Below are positions 8,730 through 18,158 of a stretch of DNA of 64,000 bases, piece by piece. Within the stretch, counting starts at the first letter, position 1. Every line of letters begins with the position of its first letter. The translations under genes were made by a program, and so were the position numbers. The notes under the pieces were generated by a model that did no database searches, was not told the DNA's origin, and was given only the letters and a program-made list of their open reading frames with translations. The stretch is from Lachnospiraceae bacterium (GTDB taxonomy: Bacteria > Bacillota > Clostridia > Lachnospirales > Lachnospiraceae), in contig JAFVXW010000011.1 in the NCBI GenBank assembly GCA_017500935.1, positions 124,001 through 188,000 on the forward strand, given 5' to 3'.

Positions 8730-8750
8730 AATAACAACTTCCGTATTCAA
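8722..8750 (-). promoter_or_regulatory. Promoter of the histidine kinase gene
   Basis: On the minus strand TTGAAT (8745-8750) and a perfect TATAAT (8722-8727) are 17 bases apart. The start site would be near 8715, about 42 bases before the GTG at 8673. Confidence 0.65.
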
Positions 8751-8792
8751 TGGGAGTATCATACAAAACTTCAGTCCCGGGGAGGAATCACC

Positions 8793-9476
8793 ATGGCAGA
8801 TACCGTACTTATCGTGGATGATGACCAGTCTGTTCTGACAATGCTGTATAAAGTCATCCGGAGCAATGGTCTGAATGCCGAAACCGCATCCAGCGGCGAA
8901 GAAGCCCTTGCATGTATCCGCAAAAACACCTATGACCTGATCCTTATGGATATCAATATGCCCGGCATGAACGGTTTTGAAGTCGTTGAAGCACTGCGCA
9001 GGGACAATATCACAACTCCTATTATCATTATCAGCGGCCGTCAGGAAGATTATGATACCCTCTACGGACTCGACATCGGCGCGGATGATTATGTGACCAA
9101 ACCTTTTAACCCCATCGTCCTGGGAGCCAAGGTCAAGGCACTGATCCGCAGAAGCCGGGGGGCCATGCCCGGCACGGACCCCGTGATCAAAGCCGGACCA
9201 TTCCTGTATAACACTACCACTCTCCGCTTTTATAAAAATGAAACCGAAATACAGCTTTCCTCCAAGGAAAATGCGATCATGAAGTTGTTTATGGACAATG
9301 TAAACCGTATTTTTTCCAGAGACATGATCTATGAACTGATCTGGGGTGAAACCATCATCGACGAAAATGCGATCATGGTTTATATCAACAGGCTTCGCCA
9401 GAAGATCGAGGAGGATCCCGCCAAACCTCAATATATCCAGACTGTACGCGGACTCGGATACCGCTTTGTTGTCTGA
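8793..9476 (+). CDS. OmpR-family response regulator
   Basis: A protein of 227 residues. The receiver domain has the acidic pocket DDD at 9-11, phospho-acceptor Asp53 in LMDINMPG, and Lys103 in VTKPF. The C-terminal winged helix of the OmpR/PhoB type ends RTVRGLGYRFVV-like. The start follows GGGGAGG. It diverges from the histidine kinase, the reverse of the usual tandem order for this class. A strong bidirectional hairpin follows the stop. Likely targets are its own control region and the adjoining electron transfer operon (inference). Confidence 0.93.
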   Translation: MADTVLIVDDDQSVLTMLYKVIRSNGLNAETASSGEEALACIRKNTYDLILMDINMPGMNGFEVVEALRRDNITTPIIIISGRQEDYDTLYGLDIGADDYVTKPFNPIVLGAKVKALIRRSRGAMPGTDPVIKAGPFLYNTTTLRFYKNETEIQLSSKENAIMKLFMDNVNRIFSRDMIYELIWGETIIDENAIMVYINRLRQKIEEDPAKPQYIQTVRGLGYRFVV

Positions 9477-9495
9477 AAAAACAAACATATAAAAT

Positions 9496-9536
9496 AAAGG
9501 ATGTGCAGCAATCCCCGGACGCTGCACATCCTTTTT
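9496..9536. terminator. Bidirectional terminator between response regulator and nth
   Basis: A 14-bp perfect stem (9496-9509 with 9521-9534, AAAGGATGTGCAGC) has A and T runs on both sides and lies between two converging genes. Confidence 0.85.
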
Positions 9537-9567
9537 ATGATCGGAACAAACCTTTTGTCCAGCTCTG

Positions 9568-10266
9568 TTACGCTTCCACGCCGTTTCTGGCACAGATATC
9601 TTTCAGGCAGCATCTGTCACAGTACGGTTTTGTACGCGCTGTGCAGACCTCTCTTCCATGGTCCACCAGACGGTGGCAGAAATCGCTGCCTTCCTGCGGC
9701 GGAATGATCTTCCATAACAGCATTTCCACTTTTTTGGGTTCTTTTATATTATCCACAAGCCCCATACGGTTTACCAGACGGATACAATGGGTATCTGTCA
9801 CAATGGCAGGCTTATTGAATACATCTCCCATGATCAGATTGGCGCTTTTGCGTCCCACACCGGGCAATGCCAAAAGCGCATCAAAATCCTCCGGCACTTT
9901 GCCGTCATACTGATCCCGGATCACCTTCATGCAGGCGCTGATATCCCTTGCCTTGCTGGGCCCCAATCCACAGGGACGCACAATTTTTTCGATCTCATCC
10001 ACATCTGCTGCCGCCAAAGCTTCCACATCCGGAAACTTTGCATACAGATCCTGTACCACAACATTGACTCTGGCATCCGTACACTGCGCCGCCAGACGCA
10101 CACTCACCAGAAGCTTCCAGGCCTCATCGTAAGTCAGAGTACATTCCGATGCCGGATATTCCTGTTTCAGACGTTCTATAATTTCCAGTGCCAGTGCTTT
10201 TTTTCTTTTTTCAGCTGCTGTCTCACGTTTCTTTTTTTCCGTTGCTTTTTTTGCTTTTGTTTCCAT
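9568..10266 (-). CDS. nth: Endonuclease III, DNA glycosylase/AP lyase
   Basis: A protein of 232 residues. It removes oxidised pyrimidines from DNA and cuts the abasic site. The helix-hairpin-helix LPGVGRKSANLI carries the catalytic Lys, VTDTHCIRL the catalytic Asp, and four C-terminal cysteines (C-x7-C-x2-C-x5-C, from CTARTKPYC) bind a 4Fe-4S cluster. The first spacing is one residue longer than in E. coli. A lysine-rich N-terminal extension of about 25 residues (METKAKKATEKKKRET) precedes the domain. Start METKAKK chosen over an upstream in-frame ATG. Confidence 0.95.
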   Translation of the reverse strand: METKAKKATEKKKRETAAEKRKKALALEIIERLKQEYPASECTLTYDEAWKLLVSVRLAAQCTDARVNVVVQDLYAKFPDVEALAAADVDEIEKIVRPCGLGPSKARDISACMKVIRDQYDGKVPEDFDALLALPGVGRKSANLIMGDVFNKPAIVTDTHCIRLVNRMGLVDNIKEPKKVEMLLWKIIPPQEGSDFCHRLVDHGREVCTARTKPYCDRCCLKDICARNGVEA

Positions 10267-10310
10267 ATATATTCCCTCTGTCATCTGATACCGCAGGTTT
10301 CATTCCTGCA

Positions 10311-11666
10311 TTACAACTTCTTATACACCGTTCTTCGCATTGTGATATAGCACGCCAGACCGCCGATGACGTTGGAAACCGGCTCCGCCAAAAAGACACC
10401 GTTTACGCCAAATCCCACCGCCGGCAGAAGAAAAGTCAGCGGTGCCACGATAAATGCCTTGCGCAGCAAGGAGAAAAAGATGGCATGTTTTGCATCTCCC
10501 AGTGCCTGAAACGTGGATTGTCCCGAAAACTGAAATGCCATAAATACAAATCCAAAGAAATAAATCTTAAGCGCACCGATTCCAAGTTCCATCATCTGTA
10601 CATCATCAGAAAAAATCCCAAACCAGAATCTGGGAATCAGTACGATCAGCATCCAGGCTGCCAGCGTATACAAAGAACCGACCAGCGTGTTGAAACGGAT
10701 TCCGTCCTTGACTCTGTCATTTCTCTTTGCACCGTAGTTAAAACTGCTCACCGGCTGTCCGCCGTTTACGATGCCGTTAATGGGCAGTACCGTAATCTCA
10801 CGGATGGAATTGAGCACTGTCATAATCCCCACATACACATCTCCGCCATAATTTTGCAGCGTGGAATTACACGCCACCTGCACGATACAGTTGGTTCCCT
10901 GCATGATAAAACTGGCTGTTCCCAGCTTAAAGATATCTCTGGTGGTATTTTTTTGAATCCGTATCCTGTTTTTCTGCAAAGGAACAACAGCCTTTTTCCC
11001 TGTCAGAAAACGCAGTACCCACAGTGCAGAAATAGCCTGACTGATAATGGTAGCCAGTGCTGCACCGGCCACACCCATATCAAATCCAAAGATAAAGACG
11101 GGATCCAGGATAATATTGGAAACGGCACCCAGCATTGTGGTCAGCATTCCGACCCGCGGAAAGCCCTGGGCATTGATATAACCGTTTAAACCAGTGGTCA
11201 GCATGGAAAACGGTGTACCGATCAGATAGATCATCAGATACTGCCGCGCATACACATAGGAAGCCTCACTGGCTCCGAATAAAAACAGGATCGGCCGGCA
11301 GAACAGGTAACTGCCCCCCATCAGTACCACCGAACTTACCATCAGCAGCGCAAAAGAATTTCCCAGGATCTCTCCGGCTTTGTCATTTTCACCGGCTCCC
11401 CTTGCCATGGAAAAGAGCGGTACGCCGCCCAGCCCAAACAGGGCCGTAAATGCCATGATCAGTGTTATGATCGGAAAAGTAAGCCCCACGCCTGTCAGCG
11501 CCAGACTGTTGCCGTCTCCCATATGTCCCAGGTAAATCCTGTCCACAACATTATACAAAAGCTGCACCAGCTGTGCCGCCGTAAGCGGTACTGCCTGTGC
11601 CATGATACATTTCCAGACCGGTCCTTTTGAAAAATCGATCTTGGCTCTGCCTGTCTGTTTTGTCAC
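10311..11666 (-). CDS. MATE family multidrug exporter
   Basis: A protein of 451 residues with twelve predicted membrane helices in two MATE halves; blocks such as QLLYNVVDRIYLGHMGD and GLNGYINAQGFPRVGM are typical of the DinF/NorM-like group of Clostridia. It would export cationic compounds against Na+ or H+. The start is a GTG at 11666 behind GAAGGTG, 12 bases after the sigma-like gene; the longer frame starts with TTG and overlaps that gene. Probably co-transcribed with it. Confidence 0.92.
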   Translation of the reverse strand: MTKQTGRAKIDFSKGPVWKCIMAQAVPLTAAQLVQLLYNVVDRIYLGHMGDGNSLALTGVGLTFPIITLIMAFTALFGLGGVPLFSMARGAGENDKAGEILGNSFALLMVSSVVLMGGSYLFCRPILFLFGASEASYVYARQYLMIYLIGTPFSMLTTGLNGYINAQGFPRVGMLTTMLGAVSNIILDPVFIFGFDMGVAGAALATIISQAISALWVLRFLTGKKAVVPLQKNRIRIQKNTTRDIFKLGTASFIMQGTNCIVQVACNSTLQNYGGDVYVGIMTVLNSIREITVLPINGIVNGGQPVSSFNYGAKRNDRVKDGIRFNTLVGSLYTLAAWMLIVLIPRFWFGIFSDDVQMMELGIGALKIYFFGFVFMAFQFSGQSTFQALGDAKHAIFFSLLRKAFIVAPLTFLLPAVGFGVNGVFLAEPVSNVIGGLACYITMRRTVYKKL

Positions 11667-11677
11667 AATAACACCTT

Positions 11678-13246
11678 CTATTCCCAACTTACTGTATCAA
11701 TCCGGTATCCGCCGGCATACGTTTCCACAGTTTCATGATAAAGCAGATCGGCCGAAGTATAAAATCCTGTAAAATCAACAAAATCATCATACAAAATCTC
11801 TCCATCCTCTTCCAAAACCAGATTGCTGACCCGCAAAAATCCCACTGCATCTTCATAAGTTATAAAATCGGTACTTCCGTCAGTTCCGTAAAATACCACA
11901 TCTTCAAGAGTTGCATAACAGGGAACAAACCAGATATTCCCTTCATGTCCCATCTCTTTTGCAAAATATCCTTCTTTCCCGATTCTAAGATCCGAGACCG
12001 CAGATATCATTTCCATCGGAAAAGAATAACGGTTTTCTCCATCATTCAGATCGATCAGGCTGTACTGCTGCATATTATTCCGATAAATTTCTTCCAGTTC
12101 TGAAAGAATCCGGCTGTGCCCTTCTGCTTCTATTTCCGAAAAATCAGTCAGCAGATGCGATACTGTCTCTGCAGTGCCGCTATTTTCTGCTGTCCCCGCC
12201 TGCTGCAGACTGTCTTGCGCTTCTTCAGTTTCCGCCATTTCTTCTATTGCTGCAGCCTCTGTCTGCGTCTGTACTTGCTGCTGTATCACCGGTGCTGCCG
12301 CATCATCTGTTTTATTTTCCTGCAGTTTCAATACAGCCGCTCCTGTACCGCCGCCGATCACTGCCGTTGCGGTCAGACCGGCGATCAGTTTGGTGATCGT
12401 AGCTTTGATCCCCTCTTTTGCCACTTCACCCACAGACTCTCCGGCAACCGCCATTGCTGCCACCCCGACGGCCTTCGCTGCTTTTCTTCCTCTTTTGCCG
12501 ACCGTCTTTTTCTGAATCCCCTGCAGCAAAACCTCAGATGCCAATTCCCCGCAATATTCCAACAGACAGGCATACAGACACATCAGATATTCTTCCGGTG
12601 TCCGTTCTTGCCCGTCCCCGGATTCCACCGCCTTAGGTACATATTTCCGGATATTTTCCTGCGCCCGCTGCAGACATTCCTTTACAGCATCTTCTGAAAT
12701 TCCGGTTAATTCCGAAATTTCATTGGTACTCATTTGCTGTCCGTAATACATTCCGCTCACAGTCCGCTGCAGTACCGGCAGTGCTTTCAGGATCATATCC
12801 AGCTGCTTTTTTGTCTGTTCCCAGGACAGAAAAAGAGGAGGGACTGTCTGTATTGTGTTGTCCGGTATTTGCGGTTCTGCAGCCGCTGCAGCCTTTCGTG
12901 TCCATACATCCGGATATGTATTTTTTATCCACTGTACCGCATTGTCCAGCGCAATCTTTTTCATCCAGTTCACAAAAGCGGCCGGATTTTTCAGCTGCCG
13001 CAATGTTTTTACAGCCTTCACATAACTGTCTTCAACCACTAAAAAAGCGGCTTCTTCATCCCATATGATCGTTCTGACTGCATAATAAATCTGCTCACGG
13101 CTCATATAAAAAAGCTGCTCCACCGCCAAAGCTTCTTTCCTGACCGCCTTTTGGATCACCTCCTGTGTAATCTGCAGGGCAGCTCCGCAGGAGGGACAAA
13201 ACTGACTGTTTTCCATACATTCTGTTTTGCATTTATAACACTTCAT
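11678..13246 (-). CDS. Zinc-ribbon sigma-70-like protein with membrane helix and outer domain
   Basis: A protein of 522 residues in five parts: a zinc ribbon (CYKCKTEC and CPSCG, residues 3-24); a sigma-70 region 2-like segment (near 50-110, LKNPAAFVNWMKKIALDNA); a region 4-like helix-turn-helix (near 150-210, STNEISELTGISEDAV); one membrane helix (near 285-310) preceded by Ala/Lys-rich sequence; and an outer part with a Gln/Glu/Ala/Thr-rich linker and a C-terminal domain of about 160 residues of unknown fold. It looks like an ECF-type sigma factor tethered to the membrane by its own sensor tail rather than by a separate anti-sigma protein. Start at 13246 chosen so that the zinc ribbon comes first; another ATG lies 18 bases upstream. 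Confidence 0.82.
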   Translation of the reverse strand: MKCYKCKTECMENSQFCPSCGAALQITQEVIQKAVRKEALAVEQLFYMSREQIYYAVRTIIWDEEAAFLVVEDSYVKAVKTLRQLKNPAAFVNWMKKIALDNAVQWIKNTYPDVWTRKAAAAAEPQIPDNTIQTVPPLFLSWEQTKKQLDMILKALPVLQRTVSGMYYGQQMSTNEISELTGISEDAVKECLQRAQENIRKYVPKAVESGDGQERTPEEYLMCLYACLLEYCGELASEVLLQGIQKKTVGKRGRKAAKAVGVAAMAVAGESVGEVAKEGIKATITKLIAGLTATAVIGGGTGAAVLKLQENKTDDAAAPVIQQQVQTQTEAAAIEEMAETEEAQDSLQQAGTAENSGTAETVSHLLTDFSEIEAEGHSRILSELEEIYRNNMQQYSLIDLNDGENRYSFPMEMISAVSDLRIGKEGYFAKEMGHEGNIWFVPCYATLEDVVFYGTDGSTDFITYEDAVGFLRVSNLVLEEDGEILYDDFVDFTGFYTSADLLYHETVETYAGGYRIDTVSWE

Positions 13247-13426
13247 ACTGCTTCTCTTTTCCATTTTGTCTATTGTAAAAATTCTGTCGATCACAAATAT
13301 TACAGCAATTTTATCCTATCACAGAAGATGTGATTGTTCAAATCCTCTTTTCCATAATTATGGGATGTACAGAATTCCCCAAAAATGATAAATTAATGTT
13401 ACACACAAACAGAATAAGGAGTATCC

Positions 13427-14764
13427 ATGAAAAACGTTTATCAGTCCTATCAAGAAAAACTGCGTACCCCCGATGAGGCGGTACAGATCATAAAAAGCGG
13501 TGACTGGATCGACTACACCACAAATCTTGGCTTTCCGGCGCTTTTGGACGAGGCCCTGGCCCGCCGCCGGGATGAACTGTATGATGTCAAAATCCGCGGC
13601 AATCTGATGTTTGGTCCCTTAAAAACCGTGGAAAGCGATCCTACCAGAGAGCATTTTATGTACAACAGCTGGCATTACTCAGCCTATGAGCGCCGTCTGT
13701 CCGATCAGGGCCTTTGCAACTATATTCCCATGATCTTCCGTAATCTGGTTCCTTATTACCGCCATTTTCTGACCGTAAATGTGGCCATGATGTGTGTCAC
13801 ACCTATGGATAAACACGGTTTTTTCAATTTATCCTGTGCTGCCGGTGTTGCCAAAGGCATTCTGGATAAAGCTGATGTGGTCATTTTGGAAGTCAACGAA
13901 CATCTTCCCCGCATCTGCGGCGGTTTTGACGAATGCATCCATATCGACGAAGTGGATTTTGTGGTAGAAGGTGAACACGCTCCCCTGCCGCAGTTTCCTC
14001 TGGGTGAACCTTCTGCGGAAGATATCATGATCGCAGATCAGATCATCCCCTATATTGTTGACGGTGCCACACTGCAGCTTGGTATCGGTGACCTCCCCAA
14101 TGTGATCGGTGCCCGCATTGCGCAGTCCGACTTAAAAGATCTTGGCATGCACACCGAACTGTGCGGCGATGCCTACTACGAAATGTACCAAGCCGGCAAA
14201 CTGACCAACCGTTTCAAAAATCTGCATACCAATAAAAGTGTGACCGGTATTGTCCTTGGCTCCCAGACACTGTATGACTGGGTTGACCAGAATCCGTCCG
14301 TCACCATCTCACCGCTGGAATATGTCAATGCTCCCAAAACCATCAGTAAGATCGACAATATGATCTCCATCAACAACTGCATCGCTGTGGATCTTTATGG
14401 GCAGATCAGTTCCGAAAGCGCCGGCACACGCCACATCAGCGGCACCGGCGGTCAGCTTGACTATCTTACCGGCGCTGCCATGTCCAGAGGCGGCAAGGCA
14501 TTCATCTGCATGAATTCTTCCCACCGCTCAAAAGACGGCACACTTCATTCCTGCGTCCTGCCCCATTTTAACGGCGATATCATCACAAGCCCCCGCAGTC
14601 AGGCCTATTTTCTCGCCACGGAATACGGTGTAGTCAATCTCACCGGCTGTACCACCTGGGAACGCGCCGAAAAACTGGTTTCCATCGCACATCCTGATTT
14701 CAGGGATGATCTGATCAAAGAAGCACAGGCCCAGAACATCTGGAGACAGTCCAACAAAAGATAA
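13427..14764 (+). CDS. CoA-transferase of the butyryl-CoA:acetate type
   Basis: A protein of 445 residues of the acetyl-CoA hydrolase/transferase family. It moves CoA between acyl-CoA and acetate through a glutamyl-CoA intermediate; the conserved Glu in HTELCGDAY (about 244) is the likely catalytic residue. The blocks SSESAGTRHISGTGGQLDY (near 328) and GIGDLPNVIGARI match butyryl-CoA:acetate and related 4-hydroxybutyrate or propionyl-CoA transferases of gut Firmicutes. Substrate is not settled from sequence alone. It stands alone, with a ribosome site AAGGAG and a strong terminator after it. Confidence 0.9.
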   Translation: MKNVYQSYQEKLRTPDEAVQIIKSGDWIDYTTNLGFPALLDEALARRRDELYDVKIRGNLMFGPLKTVESDPTREHFMYNSWHYSAYERRLSDQGLCNYIPMIFRNLVPYYRHFLTVNVAMMCVTPMDKHGFFNLSCAAGVAKGILDKADVVILEVNEHLPRICGGFDECIHIDEVDFVVEGEHAPLPQFPLGEPSAEDIMIADQIIPYIVDGATLQLGIGDLPNVIGARIAQSDLKDLGMHTELCGDAYYEMYQAGKLTNRFKNLHTNKSVTGIVLGSQTLYDWVDQNPSVTISPLEYVNAPKTISKIDNMISINNCIAVDLYGQISSESAGTRHISGTGGQLDYLTGAAMSRGGKAFICMNSSHRSKDGTLHSCVLPHFNGDIITSPRSQAYFLATEYGVVNLTGCTTWERAEKLVSIAHPDFRDDLIKEAQAQNIWRQSNKR

Positions 14765-14784
14765 TTTTTACCCTTTCATCAAAA

Positions 14785-14817
14785 CCGCCCGGTCAAAAGA
14801 CCGGGCGGCATTCATTT
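14785..14817 (+). terminator. Terminator of the CoA-transferase gene
   Basis: A 10-bp GC-rich stem CCGCCCGGTC with GACCGGGCGG and an AAAA loop is followed by a T-rich tail. It may also serve the converging radical SAM gene. Confidence 0.85.
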
Positions 14818-14819
14818 TC

Positions 14820-15803
14820 TTATTTTTTCTTAAACATGGACTGTCTTGCGCCGTGGTTTGCTTCACGGTTGTGCAGCGTATCATCCACAGCATCCATGCG
14901 CAGACCTGCATCGATGAAATCACAGAATTTGCAGAATCCGTAATTGCTGCGGGATTCTTTGATCGCTTCACGCAGCTTTTTATATTCCTCACTGTTCCAT
15001 GCATCTTTGATGTTGGTCTTAGTCAGGTCAGCCAGAGTGGTTGCTTCAAAATTGTCACAGCAGCAGATACCCATACGTCCGTCAGGGAAAATAAACATGT
15101 CTGTATAGGGCATCAAACAGGTTTCCTTGATGATCTTGACATCATTCTGCTTATTGGGCGCAGAACCTGCACGGTTGGAAAGCACTGCCTTTGCGTAACG
15201 CATCTGGATCAGGAGCTCTACATTCTTAAACTCATCTTCGTGTGCTTTGGCATAATCATAGATCTCCTGCACATTGGGACGCAGCTTCATATCTTCACAG
15301 TAGTTGTTGATGATCAGCTGATTGATATAAGGAAGTACCTGCTTTACCTTGTCCACGGTCAGTAGAATACCGTTGCTGGACAGGAAAATAAAGCAGTCCG
15401 GCAGCTTTTCACGGCAGTACTTGTGGAACTCGATGATACGGGTATCTAAAAAAGGCTCATTGTTGCCGTACAGAGTCAGATGTCCTTTATAGCCCCACTC
15501 AGCCAGCTGGTCGATGATATTGTAAAACAGTTCATCTTCCATTCTCTTATACGGGCGCTTCTCTGCGTGCTTATTGGCAGTACAGAAAGAACAGGTACCG
15601 TTGCAGCGGTTGATGGTCTCAAGATTGACCACCAGAGGCATGGGCGGAACCTCATCCTTCATAAAATAATCTATATAGTCCTTCTGCAGTTTATTTCTGC
15701 TGGAACGCTGTAATTTCAAATATGCATTTGACGCAAGCATCGGAAAATACTTCTGAAGATTCCAACCGATCACACCGCCGAAATTATGGTATTTAACTGA
15801 CAT
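14820..15803 (-). CDS. Radical SAM protein with SPASM-like C-terminus
   Basis: A protein of 327 residues. CNGTCSFC at 67-74 gives the C-x3-C-x2-C that binds the SAM-cleaving 4Fe-4S cluster. Additional cysteines in GICCCDNF and GFCKFCDF near the C-terminus suggest a SPASM/twitch domain for a second cluster. The first 60 residues form an extension before the radical SAM barrel. Such proteins modify peptides or small molecules; no precursor peptide is evident next to it. The start has AGGAGG behind it. Confidence 0.88.
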   Translation of the reverse strand: MSVKYHNFGGVIGWNLQKYFPMLASNAYLKLQRSSRNKLQKDYIDYFMKDEVPPMPLVVNLETINRCNGTCSFCTANKHAEKRPYKRMEDELFYNIIDQLAEWGYKGHLTLYGNNEPFLDTRIIEFHKYCREKLPDCFIFLSSNGILLTVDKVKQVLPYINQLIINNYCEDMKLRPNVQEIYDYAKAHEDEFKNVELLIQMRYAKAVLSNRAGSAPNKQNDVKIIKETCLMPYTDMFIFPDGRMGICCCDNFEATTLADLTKTNIKDAWNSEEYKKLREAIKESRSNYGFCKFCDFIDAGLRMDAVDDTLHNREANHGARQSMFKKK

Positions 15804-15870
15804 ATCGTCCTCCTGAAAAATGTATATTACAGTTTATTATACAGCTTTATTTCATGCATGGCAACCCTGT

Positions 15871-16824
15871 TTATACAAAACAGCCGTCATATTCTATAAC
15901 CGGCGGTTCCCCGTACAGCTCAATATAGTCATCCGACAGATAACAGCCAAAGCTTGTAATATGTTCAAACCCCTTTTCCCGGTAGAACCGGATATCGCTT
16001 TGAATCGTATCTGCACAGATTGTCAGCTTCTTCGGCGGTTTTGTCCAATTGGAAAACATGGAATTGTCCATCCAGTATTCAAGGATCTGTGCGTCATCTT
16101 TTCCAAACCATTCCAGAAGTCCCGGTATCGCACTGCAGAATGTGCTGTTTGCCTCACAGTTTTCATCGTTGATGGGAATTGTGGTGCTGGTGCGCATGGG
16201 CGCATACTCCAAAAAGACTCCTTCCGCAGGTCTGATCTGTTCCGGCGGCACCACCGTCTCGTGATAAGCCAGAAAACACTGTTTTGCCTCCGGCTCCACA
16301 CGACGTATTCCTTCCAGAATCGTGTTGTAAATGATCATGGCCTGGTCGGAGGGTGTCAGACTGCTGCATTTTTCACAGTGACAGAAGGTTTCCTCCACAT
16401 CATCCGCCCAGAAATAATACATCCCTGTATCAGACTTTAAAATCCGGGCAAGCTCAGCAGCCCGGCAGCGCAGATATTCCAATGCCTCATCATTGGACAC
16501 ACACATATTAAAATCATTGATCCTCACACCGTCTGTTCCCCTTCGGAACCACTCAGGATGCTCTCCATACAAATCTCTGGGCAAAAGCCATGCCAGCGCA
16601 TGCATCTCATACTCGATCGCGATCCCCAGGCTGCGCACCTGCGCCAGTTTATTCTGAAATTCCGGTGTTTTCATCAGCTCCAGAAGGGTATCCAGATTCT
16701 TTGCAGCCGCTCTTCCCCCAGGAGGATGCAGCCCCAGCACATTGATATTTTCACATTTTTTTAAAATTGCGATCATCTGATCCGTCAATTCATGAGGATG
16801 AATGATAATACCCTGTTTTTTCAT
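15871..16824 (-). CDS. DUF4838-type protein, possible glycoside-related enzyme
   Basis: A protein of 317 residues without a signal peptide. It has a TIM-barrel-like pattern: HPHELTDQ at the start, WADDVEETFCHCEKCSSLTPSDQ (140-165), in which C-x-C-x2-C and an acidic pair stand out, and YAPMRTS. The CxxC-S..SD..I motif is typical of DUF4838 proteins found near sugar genes. The exact reaction is unknown. Its start overlaps the MATE stop by ATGA, so cupin, MATE and this gene are one operon. Confidence 0.75.
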   Translation of the reverse strand: MKKQGIIIHPHELTDQMIAILKKCENINVLGLHPPGGRAAAKNLDTLLELMKTPEFQNKLAQVRSLGIAIEYEMHALAWLLPRDLYGEHPEWFRRGTDGVRINDFNMCVSNDEALEYLRCRAAELARILKSDTGMYYFWADDVEETFCHCEKCSSLTPSDQAMIIYNTILEGIRRVEPEAKQCFLAYHETVVPPEQIRPAEGVFLEYAPMRTSTTIPINDENCEANSTFCSAIPGLLEWFGKDDAQILEYWMDNSMFSNWTKPPKKLTICADTIQSDIRFYREKGFEHITSFGCYLSDDYIELYGEPPVIEYDGCFV

Positions 16825-18158
16825 GAAAATCTCCTTTGATACAGCCGTGCAAAATACCAGATTTCAAAAATCGCCGTGATCGTCCAGCTAAATACATATA
16901 AAAGATACAGCGAAGTGATCGTTCCAAAAAAGGCAAATACCGTATAGATCCAGATCAGACGGAACACACAGGAACCCAGAATAACGATCACGGTAGGAAT
17001 GCTTGTCTCGCCAAGGCCTCTTGATGCCGCCAGCGCACTGTCCATAAACGATGATACCCAGTAACAAAGTCCCATGACAGTCAGCCTGTACATACCGGCT
17101 TCCACCACTTCCGGGTCATTTGTAAAAATCGCAAGAAACTGCCTTCCAAAAAATACCAGTAAAAGTCCCAGTATCAGCGCCAGAGCCAGCGCATAAAACG
17201 TACTGATAAAAAAGCTCTTCAAAATACGGTCTTTTTTACGGGCACCGTAATTTTGTCCGATAAAGGTCGCTCCCGCCGTATAAAAAGCCGCCATCATTTC
17301 ATAAACAATACCGTCCGCATTGGATGCAGCTGCTGTTCCTTCCACGATCACGGTATCAAAAGAATTGACACCGATCTGCACAAACAGATTGGCAAACTGA
17401 AAGATCGCATACTGGATGGCTGCCGGAATACCGATGCGAAACAGCCTTGCCGCGATCTTTCCGGAAATATGAAGTTTCCGGAATTTAAGCCCATAATCTC
17501 CCTCGCTTTTGCATAATGCACGGATGATCAGACCTGCCGAAACACACTGTGAGATCACACTGGCAAGTGCAACACCGGCAACGCCCATCCCGAATACGAT
17601 GACAAAGATCAGATTTAAAATTACATTCAGAACACCGGCAAAACTCAGATAATAAAGCGGTCTTTTGGTATCACCCACTGCACTCAGTACAGCATTGCCG
17701 TAATTATACAGGGCGATCACCGGTGCGCCCGCAAAATAAATCTGAAAATACAAAACCGCACCGTCCAAAAGCTCTGCTTTGGTATTCATAGCAGTCAGAA
17801 TACTGCGTCCAAAAATCAGACAGATCGCAGATACCAGTATGCCTGCTGCCAGCATGATCACTGCCGAAGTATGCACTGTTTCGGATGTTTTTACGCGGTT
17901 GCCTTCCCCTCTGGCCTGTGCTGTCAGTACGCCGACTCCGCTGGCCATTCCCATGATCAGACCAATAAAAAGAGTAACCAGGATCGTCGTAGACCCCACA
18001 CTTCCCAGTGCCGCCGATCCTGCAAAACGTCCGACCACCGCAATATCTGTCAGATTAAAGATCACCTGCAGTACATTGGTAAACATCAGCGGAACACTGT
18101 ATCGCCATATGCCCTTCCATAAAGATCCCTGTGTCAGATCATGTTCATATGTTTTCAC
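16821..18158 (-). CDS. MATE family efflux protein
   Basis: A protein of 445 residues with about twelve membrane helices. The blocks PLMFTNVLQVIFNLTDIAVVGRFAG and ASNADGIVYEMMAAFYTAGATFIGQNYGA are typical of the MATE clade common in Lachnospiraceae. It overlaps the cupin stop by four bases and the DUF4838 start by four. Transported compound unknown; the company of a cupin and a sugar-type enzyme hints at a small metabolite rather than a drug. Confidence 0.92.
   Translation of the reverse strand: MKTYEHDLTQGSLWKGIWRYSVPLMFTNVLQVIFNLTDIAVVGRFAGSAALGSVGSTTILVTLFIGLIMGMASGVGVLTAQARGEGNRVKTSETVHTSAVIMLAAGILVSAICLIFGRSILTAMNTKAELLDGAVLYFQIYFAGAPVIALYNYGNAVLSAVGDTKRPLYYLSFAGVLNVILNLIFVIVFGMGVAGVALASVISQCVSAGLIIRALCKSEGDYGLKFRKLHISGKIAARLFRIGIPAAIQYAIFQFANLFVQIGVNSFDTVIVEGTAAASNADGIVYEMMAAFYTAGATFIGQNYGARKKDRILKSFFISTFYALALALILGLLLVFFGRQFLAIFTNDPEVVEAGMYRLTVMGLCYWVSSFMDSALAASRGLGETSIPTVIVILGSCVFRLIWIYTVFAFFGTITSLYLLYVFSWTITAIFEIWYFARLYQRRFS

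Noticed and set aside
8691..9593. Minus-strand open frame of 300 codons over the response regulator
   Set aside because: The response regulator on the plus strand has all its motifs and a good start; the antisense frame has none.
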